From Bacillus sp. UNC41MFS5 (lineage in GTDB: Bacteria > Bacillota > Bacilli > Bacillales_B > DSM-18226): DNA of 64,000 nt. Below the pieces are notes generated by a model, which had not been told where the DNA came from, ran no database searches, and saw only the letters and a program-made list of their open reading frames with translations. Below are positions 45,950 through 53,975 of this stretch, piece by piece. Made by a program: the position numbers and the translations under genes. Location: positions 194,169-258,168 of the forward strand of contig NZ_JMLP01000012.1 in the NCBI RefSeq assembly GCF_000686805.1, written 5' to 3'. Each line of letters starts with the position of its first letter. Position 1 is the stretch's first letter.

Positions 45950-46597
45950 ATGAACAATTACATTCGCGAACCTATTAATGGACTGACCCATTTAGCGGGA
46001 GCAGTATTAGCCTTTGCCGGACTCCTTGCGATGGTTATTAAAGCGGCTGCAACAACCAGTTCACCGACTGCGATTACAGCAGTTATTATTTTCGGAGTTA
46101 GTATGATTCTGCTTTACTCAGCATCGGCTACCTATCACATGGTAATTGCTCGCGATAAAGTAATTGCTTTTTTACGCCGGCTCGATCACTCGATGATATT
46201 CATTTTAATTGCTGGTACGTATACTCCCTTTTGTTTTATTAGCTTGAACGGAAAAATAGGGGCCATTCTATTTTCCATTATCGCAGGAATTGCAATAAGC
46301 GGGGTTGTTTTTAAAATGGTCTGGTTTAATTGCCCGCGCTGGATTTCTACCGCTTTGTATTTAGCGATGGGCTGGATGATTGTGTTTGTATTCTCGCCGC
46401 TTACGGGAAGCTTAAACCCCCATGGTTTATTTTTGCTCATTCTCGGTGGAATTTTTTATACCATTGGCGGGGTTATCTACGGTGCTAAACCTAAATTCTT
46501 GCAATCAAAATATATGGGCTTCCATGAAATTTTTCATATTTTCATTTTGCTTGGAAGTCTGGCGCATTTTTTAACCGTGTTCCTTTATGTCATTTAA
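45950..46597 (+). CDS. Hemolysin III / PAQR family membrane protein
   Basis: 215 residues, seven membrane segments. Signatures: REPINGLTHLAGAVLAF, SATYHMVIARDKVIAFLRRL with DHSMIFILIAGTYTPFC, and a C-terminal FHEIFHIFILLGSLAHF, which carry the conserved His/Asp metal-site residues of the PAQR fold. Bacterial members (YqfA, Hly-III) influence membrane homeostasis; the hemolysin name is historical. AGGAGG precedes ATG 45950. Single gene with promoter and terminator. Confidence 0.9.
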   Translation: MNNYIREPINGLTHLAGAVLAFAGLLAMVIKAAATTSSPTAITAVIIFGVSMILLYSASATYHMVIARDKVIAFLRRLDHSMIFILIAGTYTPFCFISLNGKIGAILFSIIAGIAISGVVFKMVWFNCPRWISTALYLAMGWMIVFVFSPLTGSLNPHGLFLLILGGIFYTIGGVIYGAKPKFLQSKYMGFHEIFHIFILLGSLAHFLTVFLYVI

Positions 46598-46608
46598 TGT
46601 TGAAGACT

Positions 46609-46641
46609 TTAAAACGCCCTCATTGATGGCGTTTTTTGTTT
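46609..46641 (+). terminator. Terminator of the PAQR gene
   Basis: Stem AAAACGCC / GGCGTTTT with a 9-nt loop, T-run after. Confidence 0.88.
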
Positions 46642-46714
46642 TTGAAATAAACTTTTTAAATGTGGCACAAAATAACACTAATAATGCACCATACTTAGAT
46701 AGAGGTGTTCTTAG

Positions 46715-47536
46715 TTGGTCAGATTAATTTTTCAATTGATTGTCATTGGACTTTGTTCAATACTATTTGGATTTGCCTTTAACACGTTTCTTATTCCCCA
46801 TCAACTGACTTCAGGTGGCGTGACAGGCATCGCCTTTTTTATTCACCATTTTTTAAATGTCAATACTGGCTGGATTATTTTGCTCATCAATATTCCCTTA
46901 TTTTTATTAGGATTAAAATACTTAGGAAAGAAATTTATTTTGCTGACAGGGTATGCCGTCTTTGTTTTATCAATGAGCATGAAATTTATTCCGATTCATC
47001 CTATTAGCAATGATATTCTTCTTTCTTGCATTATTGGAGGGGCTCTCTATGGGATTGCCGTTGGACTGATTATTCGGATTGGGGGTTCGACTGGAGGTAC
47101 GGATATTGTTAGTCTTACGCTTGCGAAAAAAAGGAACTTGCAGGTAGGCTTTTTAAATATTTGTATGAACCTTTTAGTCGTGGGGATTTCTGGGTTGATC
47201 TTTGGCTGGGGTATCACACTGTATACGATTATCGCTATTTATGTGTCGGGCCGGGCCGTTGATATGGTTTACACGAATCAAAATAAATTAACGGTAACGA
47301 TTGTAACGGATAAATATAAAGAGCTGACGGACGCACTAATCCTTTTGCATGCTCGCGGCGTGACGGTAACGGATGCAGAAGGGGCATACACCCACAAGCC
47401 CAAAAAGGTATTAACCACGGTGATTACGAAATTCGAATTAAATGAAACAAAGCATACGATTAGAAAGGTGGATGCGAAGGCGTTTGTAAATATCATGCAA
47501 ACGATGGAAGTGATGGGGCGTTTTCGGAGGGATTGA
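46715..47536 (+). CDS. YitT family membrane protein (DUF161 + DUF2179)
   Basis: 273 residues from TTG 46715 with AGAGGTG upstream. Five or six membrane segments (FGFAFNTFLIPHQLTSGGVT and following, GGSTGGTDIVSLTLAKK) make the YitT membrane domain; residues about 190-270 form the cytosolic DUF2179 domain (ILLHARGVTVTDAEGAYTHK). Bacilli have several such paralogues; their function is unknown and a transport role is suspected. It is followed by the 52-bp repeat array rather than a single terminator. Confidence 0.87.
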   Translation: MVRLIFQLIVIGLCSILFGFAFNTFLIPHQLTSGGVTGIAFFIHHFLNVNTGWIILLINIPLFLLGLKYLGKKFILLTGYAVFVLSMSMKFIPIHPISNDILLSCIIGGALYGIAVGLIIRIGGSTGGTDIVSLTLAKKRNLQVGFLNICMNLLVVGISGLIFGWGITLYTIIAIYVSGRAVDMVYTNQNKLTVTIVTDKYKELTDALILLHARGVTVTDAEGAYTHKPKKVLTTVITKFELNETKHTIRKVDAKAFVNIMQTMEVMGRFRRD

Positions 47537-47614
47537 TGTGGTGGGATGGGATGATGCCCATGGATTTCGGTTAAAGGCATAAATCATATTAACAAGTTTA
47601 CACAGAACCGATTT

Positions 47615-48000
47615 TTTTACCTTCATGGGCATTAGTTGTATCCACTAGTTCCCGTTGATCCGTTTTTTGGGGCCTCGTTGGGCATTAGTCGCTTCTACTA
47701 TTTCCCGTTAATCCGTTTTGGGGGCCTCGTTGGGCATTAGTCGCTTCCACTAGTTCCCGTTGGACCGTTTTTTTGACCTTCACGGGCAGTAGTCGCTTCT
47801 ACTAGTTCTCGTTGGACCGTTTTTTTTGACCTTCACGGGCAGTAGTCGCTTCCACTAGTTCCCGTTGGACCGTTTTTTTGACCTTCACGGGCAGTAGTCG
47901 CTTCCACTAGTTCCCGTTGGACCGTTTTTTTGACCTTCACGGGCAGTTGTCGGGACCTATGAATACCGCCGTCCCGTTTTTTTCGACTTCACAGGCATCA
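47615..48000. repeat. Tandem array of about eight 52-53-bp units
   Basis: The motif GGGCA recurs with its GGGC ending at 47630, 47683, 47735, 47787, 47840, 47892 and 47944, with a variant AGGCA at 47996. The inner units are nearly identical and the outer ones degenerate. Each unit has CACGGGCAGTAG, then CACTAGTTCCCGTTG (imperfect inverted arms ACGGG/CCCGT), then GACCG and 6-8 T. No reading frame is kept because the period is not a multiple of three. There are no spacers as in CRISPR. Confidence 0.9.
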
Positions 48001-48024
48001 TACGCACTGAATTCCCTCTAATAT

Positions 48025-48399
48025 TTAATCAATCCACCCCAACTCTCTTACAAGTTCCTCCATCAATACTCTAGCGTGATTATAGACCGGGTCCTTTGCT
48101 CCATATAGTAGCGTGACAGGGCCTTGTGCTGCCATTTCAAAGATTTGCCGGATATATTCCCGCTTTTGTTCATCCGTGCGAAGTTCATCAAGGTAACTGT
48201 TTCGGAATTCTTCAAATAGCTCAGGCTTATGACAAAACCATTTCCGCAACTCGTTGCTAGGAGCTAAATCTTTAAACCAATACGAAAGCTTTGCTGCATC
48301 CTTCGAAATTCCCCTCGGCCAGAGGCGATCAATTAAAATCCTACATCCGTCGATTTCCTCATAGGGCTCATAGACCCTTTTCATCAAAATATTTCCCAT
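48025..48399 (-). CDS. DUF488 family protein
   Basis: 124 residues, starting at ATG 48399 with GGAGGTG 6 nt upstream. DUF488 features are KRVYEPYEEIDGCRILIDRL, WPRGISKDAAKLSYWFKDLA, RKWFCHKPELFEEFRNSYLD and VTLLYGAKDPVYNHARVL. The family is common and small; its function is not established (a conserved Arg/Cys/His set suggests an enzyme or metal site). It is a single gene lying between the 52-bp array and a pair of 13-bp repeats. Confidence 0.88.
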   Translation of the reverse strand: MGNILMKRVYEPYEEIDGCRILIDRLWPRGISKDAAKLSYWFKDLAPSNELRKWFCHKPELFEEFRNSYLDELRTDEQKREYIRQIFEMAAQGPVTLLYGAKDPVYNHARVLMEELVRELGWID

Positions 48400-48414
48400 A
48401 CTTCACCTCCAATT

Positions 48415-48493
48415 GGTGTCAGGCACCCATAATCCAAGTGTACGCTCCGTATGGACAAACTCCGTAGTTTGTCCACGAATGGTGTCAGGCACC
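48415..48493. repeat. Two 13-bp repeats flanking a hairpin
   Basis: GGTGTCAGGCACC at 48415-48427 and 48481-48493. Between them lies GGACAAACT-ccgt-AGTTTGTCC, a 9-bp perfect stem. The same 13-mer occurs inverted at 36544. The arrangement resembles a dispersed intergenic repeat family. Confidence 0.65.
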
Positions 48494-48530
48494 AATATTA
48501 ATGCACCAATATTAAACCACCAAACCAATA

Positions 48531-48761
48531 TTAATCTTCGTCCTTCACGTCGATGCTTTCTGGGATGGGTTCGTTTTGGATTTCTTCGATTAGTTGTTTG
48601 TATTTTTCCATTTGTTTTAGGTGGGTGTTGAATTGTTCTTTGTAGATGAGGTATGCTTCCCCATCAAAGAGGGCGCGGATTTTCTTCTGCTGGATAAGGC
48701 TTTTGACAGTTGCCTCTGGAACTGATAAATATTCTGCCGTCTCTTTTATTGTAAGGTACAA
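48531..48761 (-). CDS. Excisionase-type helix-turn-helix protein
   Basis: 76 residues. The N-terminal 50 residues, MYLTIKETAEYLSVPEATVK followed by SLIQQKKIRALFDGEAYLI, are a MerR/excisionase-type winged helix (HTH_17); the C-terminal tail is acidic and probably a short coiled coil. No integrase or phage gene is adjacent, so a regulatory rather than excision role is likely. It lies 5 nt after the stop of the P1-family peptidase gene, so it is probably the last gene of that operon. Confidence 0.8.
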   Translation of the reverse strand: MYLTIKETAEYLSVPEATVKSLIQQKKIRALFDGEAYLIYKEQFNTHLKQMEKYKQLIEEIQNEPIPESIDVKDED

Positions 48762-48766
48762 TTTGA

Positions 48767-49795
48767 TTACTCCTCTTTAAGAAAATTGATTTGCGGGACA
48801 ACCCTTCCTGCTCTTCCCTTTGTTGTTCCTGCCTGTGATAATGAATTAAGAATTGCTTCTTCTGCTGCCTCTGCTGCAGCCGTAAAAAGCTGATTCATGA
48901 TTGGATGGTCCTCACGAAGTTGGCTGCGTGTTTCAATCCTCTCCTCCGAAAAGTGTGCCATTTTCTGCGCCGTCGAAAAAGCAATGACAATATCACCGCT
49001 GCCATGACTAAAATGACTGCCGGTTCGGCCAAGGCCAATGCCGCAGCGTTTCGCTAAGCGCTGCAATTGCCGGTCACTTAACGGGGCATCGGTGGCCAAA
49101 ACAATGATAATCGAACCATCCGATGTTTCAGACAAGCCTTCACCCTCCGGATAAAGAAACAACCGTAATTCTTCCTTTTTTCCAAAATTGCTTTGAACTA
49201 GGCAACCGACTGTATACTCTTCAACGATACGGGAGGACGAGCCAATCCCGCCTTTATAACCAAAACAAACCATGCCTTTTCCTGCTCCAACCGCCCCTTC
49301 GACAGCCTGGCGGTCGGATGCATTTTTGATTGCTTCAACTGCATGCTCAGGTTTAACAGGAAATAGACGGATTGAATTCAAATAACTATCATTACATTCT
49401 CCAACGACTACATTAATCGTGCCAGTGGTTTCGCCAATTTCCTGATTCTCTTCGAGCATGTATTGCAGCACTCCCTGTGTGACTGCTGGGACCGCGAAGG
49501 TATTTGTTAACATAATAGGCGATTCAAGCACACCTAATTCATTCAACTGCACAAGACCAGTTGTTTTTCCAAATCCGTTAATAACATAACTCGCTGCGGT
49601 TACTTTTTCTTTAAATAAATTGCCTTTATGAGGCAGAATTGCCGTTACTCCTGTACAAGCATACGCCTCTCCTGACTCATCAAGCGGACAGTCCAGTGTG
49701 ACATGCCCCACCATCACACCCGCCACATCCGTTAGACAGTTTTTTCTTCCAGTGGGCAGTTTGCCGACGATGATTCCTTTTTCTCTAACCTTCAT
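48767..49795 (-). CDS. P1 family peptidase (DmpA/S58-type)
   Basis: 342 residues of the self-processing Ntn-hydrolase-like DmpA family. N-terminal NCLTDVAGVMVGHVTLD; the autocleavage and nucleophile region is GYKGGIGSSSRIVEEYTVG near residue 185, where the chain is cut before Ser in known members. Homologues are aminopeptidases acting on D- or beta-amino-acid amides and peptides. It overlaps the upstream M19 dipeptidase gene by 4 nt, so both are probably made together for peptide turnover. Confidence 0.87.
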   Translation of the reverse strand: MKVREKGIIVGKLPTGRKNCLTDVAGVMVGHVTLDCPLDESGEAYACTGVTAILPHKGNLFKEKVTAASYVINGFGKTTGLVQLNELGVLESPIMLTNTFAVPAVTQGVLQYMLEENQEIGETTGTINVVVGECNDSYLNSIRLFPVKPEHAVEAIKNASDRQAVEGAVGAGKGMVCFGYKGGIGSSSRIVEEYTVGCLVQSNFGKKEELRLFLYPEGEGLSETSDGSIIIVLATDAPLSDRQLQRLAKRCGIGLGRTGSHFSHGSGDIVIAFSTAQKMAHFSEERIETRSQLREDHPIMNQLFTAAAEAAEEAILNSLSQAGTTKGRAGRVVPQINFLKEE

Positions 49796-50727
49796 CGAAA
49801 AATCCCCGGCCGATGATCAAGAAAGTTTTGGTAAGCAAAGCCGCGGACAACTTCTTCAGGGTAATATTTTAAAAGTTCATTAATAAGATTTTGGCTCTTA
49901 GAAGCATCTTCTAAATTAGTAATAAAAGTTGTGATCCCATCAAAATCTGAGCCGAATCCGATTTGATTGACGCCGCCCAATGAGCAAAAATGATCAATAT
50001 GTTTCACAAGGTCTGAAATTGTTACTTCTCCCCATTCTTTTACAAAAGGTGGATGGTAGACCACATGAATGAGGCCGCCTTTAGCAAACATCGCCTGCGC
50101 CTGTTCATCTGTTAAATTACGCAGATGGTTGCAAAGTGCTCGTGCATTCGAGTGGCTTGCAATCGGATACTTGGCTAATTCAATGACCTCCCAAATCCCC
50201 TTGTCACTTAAATGGGAAACATCGGTCAGGATTTGATGCTCGTTATTAAACTCGACAATCTCTTTTCCGAACAGTGTCAGCCCCGCCCCGCGCGGTTCCC
50301 CGGCGCCATCTGCAGCAAGATTTGCTTGATTCCATGTCAAACCAATGGAACGAACCCCGAGTTGATAAAGAATATGGAGCTTCGCTAAATCGTTGCCAAT
50401 CGGATCCACTCCTTCAAGTGTTAACATCGCGCCAATTTGGCCAATTTTTAAGCGGTCAAAATCTGACCATTCCTTGATATGGACCATGTCCGGATTTTTC
50501 CCGAGTACTTCCTTGTAAAAATAATCAATTTGCTCGAGAGCTACTTGAAATTTCTGATCTCCCTTTATTTCAGGTTCAATAAATATCGCAAAACATTGAA
50601 CTTTAATTTGACCTTGCTGTAATCGTATTTTATTGGTTTGTAATTCTGGTGCGTCAGCAAATCGTAACGAACCATGCGCTTCTTGGAGTTTCATAAGAGC
50701 ATCACAATGCAAGTCAATGATATTCAT
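49792..50727 (-). CDS. Membrane-dipeptidase-type metallopeptidase (M19)
   Basis: 311 residues. The binuclear zinc site of M19 is visible: DLHCDA (HxD), a bridging Glu in MLTLEGVDPIGNDL, His in DVSHLSDKG and ASHSNARAL, and GFGSDFDGI. There is no signal peptide, so it is cytosolic. M19 enzymes hydrolyse dipeptides, some with D-residues. AAGGAG lies upstream of ATG 50727. It is first in the operon with the P1 peptidase and the small HTH protein. Confidence 0.88.
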   Translation of the reverse strand: MNIIDLHCDALMKLQEAHGSLRFADAPELQTNKIRLQQGQIKVQCFAIFIEPEIKGDQKFQVALEQIDYFYKEVLGKNPDMVHIKEWSDFDRLKIGQIGAMLTLEGVDPIGNDLAKLHILYQLGVRSIGLTWNQANLAADGAGEPRGAGLTLFGKEIVEFNNEHQILTDVSHLSDKGIWEVIELAKYPIASHSNARALCNHLRNLTDEQAQAMFAKGGLIHVVYHPPFVKEWGEVTISDLVKHIDHFCSLGGVNQIGFGSDFDGITTFITNLEDASKSQNLINELLKYYPEEVVRGFAYQNFLDHRPGIFR

Positions 50728-50770
50728 TCAGCATACTCTCCTTTTTATTAAAAATTTTATCACAACAAAA

Positions 50771-50797
50771 GGAGCTAGGTTGGTAAATACCTAGCCC
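50771..50797 (-). terminator. Terminator of the SRPBCC gene
   Basis: Stem GCTAGGT / ACCTAGC, 8-nt loop, TTTTGTTG on the minus-strand side, 22 nt after the stop. Confidence 0.75.
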
Positions 50798-50818
50798 GAC
50801 AAAAATTTAATTTAATAG

Positions 50819-51274
50819 TTAGTTTGATTCCGCCATCTTTTTAATGCTAGGCAGCACTTTGTCCCAAATATCCGCACTTAAATCGCGATATTTTCTTCCT
50901 TCCGGCATTACAGAAAAATCGCCTTGCAAGATATGTAAGTTCGTTGTTCCATTTCCCTCAGACAAATGGAAGGTGATTCCATCTTCTTCGGTGACAAGTG
51001 CCTTTTCCTCACTGCGAACATCAAATACGGTAAAGCGGAGGAGCTTATTTTGCTGAAGAGCCGTCACATTACCTTCGACGATCACTGTCCCGTCTTCCCC
51101 TTTCCATAGGACAGGACTGCCTAATTCCCATGTAGAGTCGAGATGAAACTGTGGTCCGCCGCTTGAGAATTCCGTTGCCCAGTGATTATTGAACTCATCA
51201 ACTGTAATCACAGCCCATACCTTTGATGCTGGAGCATTGATTTCAATCGTTTTATCAACAAATAGCTTTTCCAT
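50819..51274 (-). CDS. SRPBCC (AHSA1-like) domain protein
   Basis: 151 residues. The START/Bet v1-like fold is shown by FVDKTIEINAPASKVWAVIT at the N terminus and a C-terminal helix that ends DIWDKVLPSIKKMAE. AHSA1-type proteins bind hydrophobic ligands or assist Hsp90; no specific function can be given. It is a single gene with AGGAGGTACC 3-10 nt upstream of ATG 51274 and its own terminator, between the peptidase operon and ureD. Confidence 0.82.
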   Translation of the reverse strand: MEKLFVDKTIEINAPASKVWAVITVDEFNNHWATEFSSGGPQFHLDSTWELGSPVLWKGEDGTVIVEGNVTALQQNKLLRFTVFDVRSEEKALVTEEDGITFHLSEGNGTTNLHILQGDFSVMPEGRKYRDLSADIWDKVLPSIKKMAESN

Positions 51275-51347
51275 AGGTACCTCCTAGACAAGATATCTCC
51301 ATTATAATTCACCTTTACGTCCACTAACAATTATTGTCCATAATGAT

Positions 51348-51371
51348 AAAAAAAACTCACCGACTGGCGAG
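51348..51371 (-). terminator. Terminator of the puc-ure gene block
   Basis: Stem CTCGCC-agtc-GGTGAG on the minus strand followed by eight T, 14 nt after the ureD stop. Confidence 0.85.
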
Positions 51372-51384
51372 CCCGAAACAAATT

Positions 51385-52203
51385 TTAATATTTTCTTAGA
51401 AATACGGCTTCCTTTTCCATCAATTTATTGCGAATGCATTCATGACAAAAAGAGAGGATTTTTTCTATCTCCTGCGTTGTATTTGCAAGAACCCTGAGGG
51501 CAAACCCTGGCACTGCGATCATCGTGAGACCAATTCGTGCTTCAAAAATCGATTCGAAATAGTTATGGAGTTCTTCTAAAAAAAGCTGGTTTACCCTATC
51601 ATCAATAACAATCATCGTCCCAAAATGGGTAAACCCCTCCATAAAACCAATCCCCTTGATATCCCCATCTGGTTGAAGTTTTACATGATCAAATAATATT
51701 AATCTCTCATCACGGTATACTTCCATTTTGGATTGCAATAAGCTATATTGAAATAATGTGCCATCAGGGGCCCACCCTGGAGTAAAAATTTCTGAACAAA
51801 TAAGAGAAGACCCGCTCTCCATACGAACTACAGTCCGTTGTTTATAGCATCCATACTGGTAAGCGATAACTGGATCGGGCAGATATTCTAAAACACTGCC
51901 GCTTTTTAAATGGATCGTCATCTCCTGAATAGCAGGCTGGACTCGCGTTTTATAAATTTTGGTGGATGACTGCGTCGTGATAATCGCATTGGCTTTTTCT
52001 TCCAAACAAATATCAATTTTATATGAATCCCCGTCCACATAACCGCCGCCAGGATTCATTATATAAAAATAGGCCTCACCGCTTGTTGTTAGGTAAATAG
52101 GTCTAGTAATTTTAAAAGCACCCTCAGAATAGGAATCTTTTAAAATTGTTTTCTTCCCTTTCCTGGAACCTGTTAGTCGCAAGTATCCTGTCCAGTTTTC
52201 CAC
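51385..52203 (-). CDS. ureD: Urease accessory protein UreD (UreH)
   Basis: 272 residues, the scaffold protein that binds apo-urease before nickel delivery with UreF and UreG. Recognisable stretches are PIYLTTSGEAYFYIMNPGGG with DGDSYKIDICLEEKANAIIT, and TQSSTKIYKT, typical of UreD. It starts directly after the ureG stop. It is the last gene of the ureABCEFGD block, an order used in many bacilli, and is followed by a terminator. Confidence 0.92.
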   Translation of the reverse strand: MENWTGYLRLTGSRKGKKTILKDSYSEGAFKITRPIYLTTSGEAYFYIMNPGGGYVDGDSYKIDICLEEKANAIITTQSSTKIYKTRVQPAIQEMTIHLKSGSVLEYLPDPVIAYQYGCYKQRTVVRMESGSSLICSEIFTPGWAPDGTLFQYSLLQSKMEVYRDERLILFDHVKLQPDGDIKGIGFMEGFTHFGTMIVIDDRVNQLFLEELHNYFESIFEARIGLTMIAVPGFALRVLANTTQEIEKILSFCHECIRNKLMEKEAVFLRKY

Positions 52204-52815
52204 CTATCCTAACCCTACCAGCAGTGCATTTGACTTGAGCCAATGAATAACTTCGTTTACACCGACATCCTCTTTTAAGTTCGTAAAAATATAAGGCTTC
52301 TTGCCTCGAGCTGCCTGTGTATCTGCCTCCATGACCTCTAGACTTGCGCCAACATACGGTGCTAAATCAATCTTATTAATAATAAATAGATCAGATTTAA
52401 TCATCCCTTGTCCGCCTTTACGAGGAATTTTTTCCCCTTGGGCTACATCGATAATATAAATGGAAAAGTCCACAAGTTCAGGACTAAAGGTAGCAGCTAA
52501 GTTATCGCCGCCACTCTCGACAAAAATCAGCGCGAGATCCGGGTGTTTCTCTTTTAACTCATCAATCGCAGCAAAATTCATCGATGCATCTTCCCGAATT
52601 GCCGTATGCGGGCAGCCACCGGTCTCCACACCAATAATTCGTTCCTCTGGGAGCACACTGTTTTTTATTAAAAACTGTGCATCTTCCTTTGTGTAGATGT
52701 CATTGGTTACAACCGCCATTTTATACTCTTGATGGAGGTGCCTCGTTAATCGCTCTACTAGCAGTGTCTTCCCTGCTCCAACTGGTCCACCAACTCCTAT
52801 ACGTACTGGTTCCAT
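52204..52815 (-). CDS. ureG: Urease accessory GTPase UreG
   Basis: 203 residues from ATG 52815 ([17 protein letters not shown]), with AAGGGGAA upstream. The SIMIBI GTPase fold shows P-loop [15 protein letters not shown], the metal-binding CPH in [36 protein letters not shown] and [11 protein letters not shown]. It hydrolyses GTP during nickel insertion into urease. Located 24 nt after ureF. Confidence 0.95.
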   Translation of the reverse strand: MEPVRIGVGGPVGAGKTLLVERLTRHLHQEYKMAVVTNDIYTKEDAQFLIKNSVLPEERIIGVETGGCPHTAIREDASMNFAAIDELKEKHPDLALIFVESGGDNLAATFSPELVDFSIYIIDVAQGEKIPRKGGQGMIKSDLFIINKIDLAPYVGASLEVMEADTQAARGKKPYIFTNLKEDVGVNEVIHWLKSNALLVGLG

Positions 52816-52839
52816 TGCTTCCCCTTCTTTCATGGTTTT

Positions 52840-53526
52840 TTAGGACATAAACAATCGGGTATGTAGTCTTTCGTGGCGCATTTGTGCAATTTCAAGGCCA
52901 GGAGCGACAACTCCAAAATCATCCACATCCATAAGTTCAATTTCTTCTGCTATCTTTAGTAAAAAAGGCTGCAGTTCTAATAGAATACGTTGACCAGCCG
53001 TCTGCCCAAGCGGTATTCCGCGCACACCATTCTGAATAAGAGTCACCATACTTGAATAAAGGAAAGTCAAGATCCCCTGTCTTTTCTCAATACCTAAGTA
53101 GTGACAGATGATCGAAAAAGCAATTCCAGGGTGGCCAAACGCCTCCTTGGCACGAATTTTACTAAGATACACTTTTAATAATGGAATGGAATATAAATCA
53201 AACCCCATACGAATCAATCTATCCCCAATCCGGCGGTTTGCCTCCCGTGTTTCTTTGGGGATATTCTGGATGAACAGTTTTCGATCGAGCATCCAGAGCT
53301 CTTCCATATCATTATTAAGTAAGGTTTCATAGGCTATACGGCAGGCAAGTCCGTCCGTATAGGCCACTTGTTTTTCCAAGTAAATTCGAATCCATTCAAA
53401 AAAGGTTTCCTTACTATAGACGGTTTCTTCCTGGATATACGTCTCCAATCCAAAGGAATGGGAAAATGCTCCTGAAGGAAAATTCGAATCGCCAATTTGC
53501 AGTAAAGCCAAAAGTTGATTATCCAT
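52840..53526 (-). CDS. ureF: Urease accessory protein UreF
   Basis: 228 residues from ATG 53526 ([20 protein letters not shown]), which overlaps the end of ureE by 8 nt; the open frame extends upstream inside ureE but without family similarity. All-helical UreF with [20 protein letters not shown]. It bridges UreD and UreG and controls UreG GTP hydrolysis. The ureE/ureF overlap suggests translational coupling. Confidence 0.93.
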   Translation of the reverse strand: MDNQLLALLQIGDSNFPSGAFSHSFGLETYIQEETVYSKETFFEWIRIYLEKQVAYTDGLACRIAYETLLNNDMEELWMLDRKLFIQNIPKETREANRRIGDRLIRMGFDLYSIPLLKVYLSKIRAKEAFGHPGIAFSIICHYLGIEKRQGILTFLYSSMVTLIQNGVRGIPLGQTAGQRILLELQPFLLKIAEEIELMDVDDFGVVAPGLEIAQMRHERLHTRLFMS

Positions 53527-53965
53527 GCGAGTGTCCGATATGGCGGAAAGCCCTTTTAACCTTTCTCTCTTCTCTTGAGTATGGAACACCCAATTGGTCG
53601 AGCAGCTCCTGAACGAGATAATCATATTGGACGAGCATAACCGCACCTTCAAATTGCGCTGGTAAGTGGCGGTTGCCCAACTGATGAGCAATTTCCCCCA
53701 TTTGCTTTATACATGTCGGCTGAATCACGATCAAGTCGTCACTGGTGACACTGATGACAATCATATTTCGGTCATCCATGAATAATATATCGCCATCAAT
53801 CAAGTCTTTTGGTTCCTTTAAGCGAATCCCAACCTCTTTTCCGTGGTCCGTTGTCACCCGTTGAATTCTTTTCACTAAGTCATCACTGGCTAGATATACT
53901 CTTTCTATGTGACGTCCAGTTGTTGAGATTTCTTCTACATTCCCAATGACTTTTTCAATAATCAT
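53519..53965 (-). CDS. ureE: Urease accessory protein UreE (nickel chaperone)
   Basis: 148 residues from ATG 53965 ([20 protein letters not shown]), with AGGAGT 7 nt upstream. It has the UreE N-terminal and C-terminal domains ([20 protein letters not shown]). It ends with a short His motif HIGHSHG rather than the long His tail of Klebsiella UreE, so metal storage capacity is probably small. It delivers Ni2+ to UreG during urease maturation. Confidence 0.94.
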   Translation of the reverse strand: MIIEKVIGNVEEISTTGRHIERVYLASDDLVKRIQRVTTDHGKEVGIRLKEPKDLIDGDILFMDDRNMIVISVTSDDLIVIQPTCIKQMGEIAHQLGNRHLPAQFEGAVMLVQYDYLVQELLDQLGVPYSREERKVKRAFRHIGHSHG

Positions 53966-53975
53966 TCTCTCACTC

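Noticed and set aside
47615..48000. Possible CRISPR array
   Set aside because: Units are head-to-tail with no unique spacers, the period is 52-53 bp with internal near-identity, and no cas genes are nearby.
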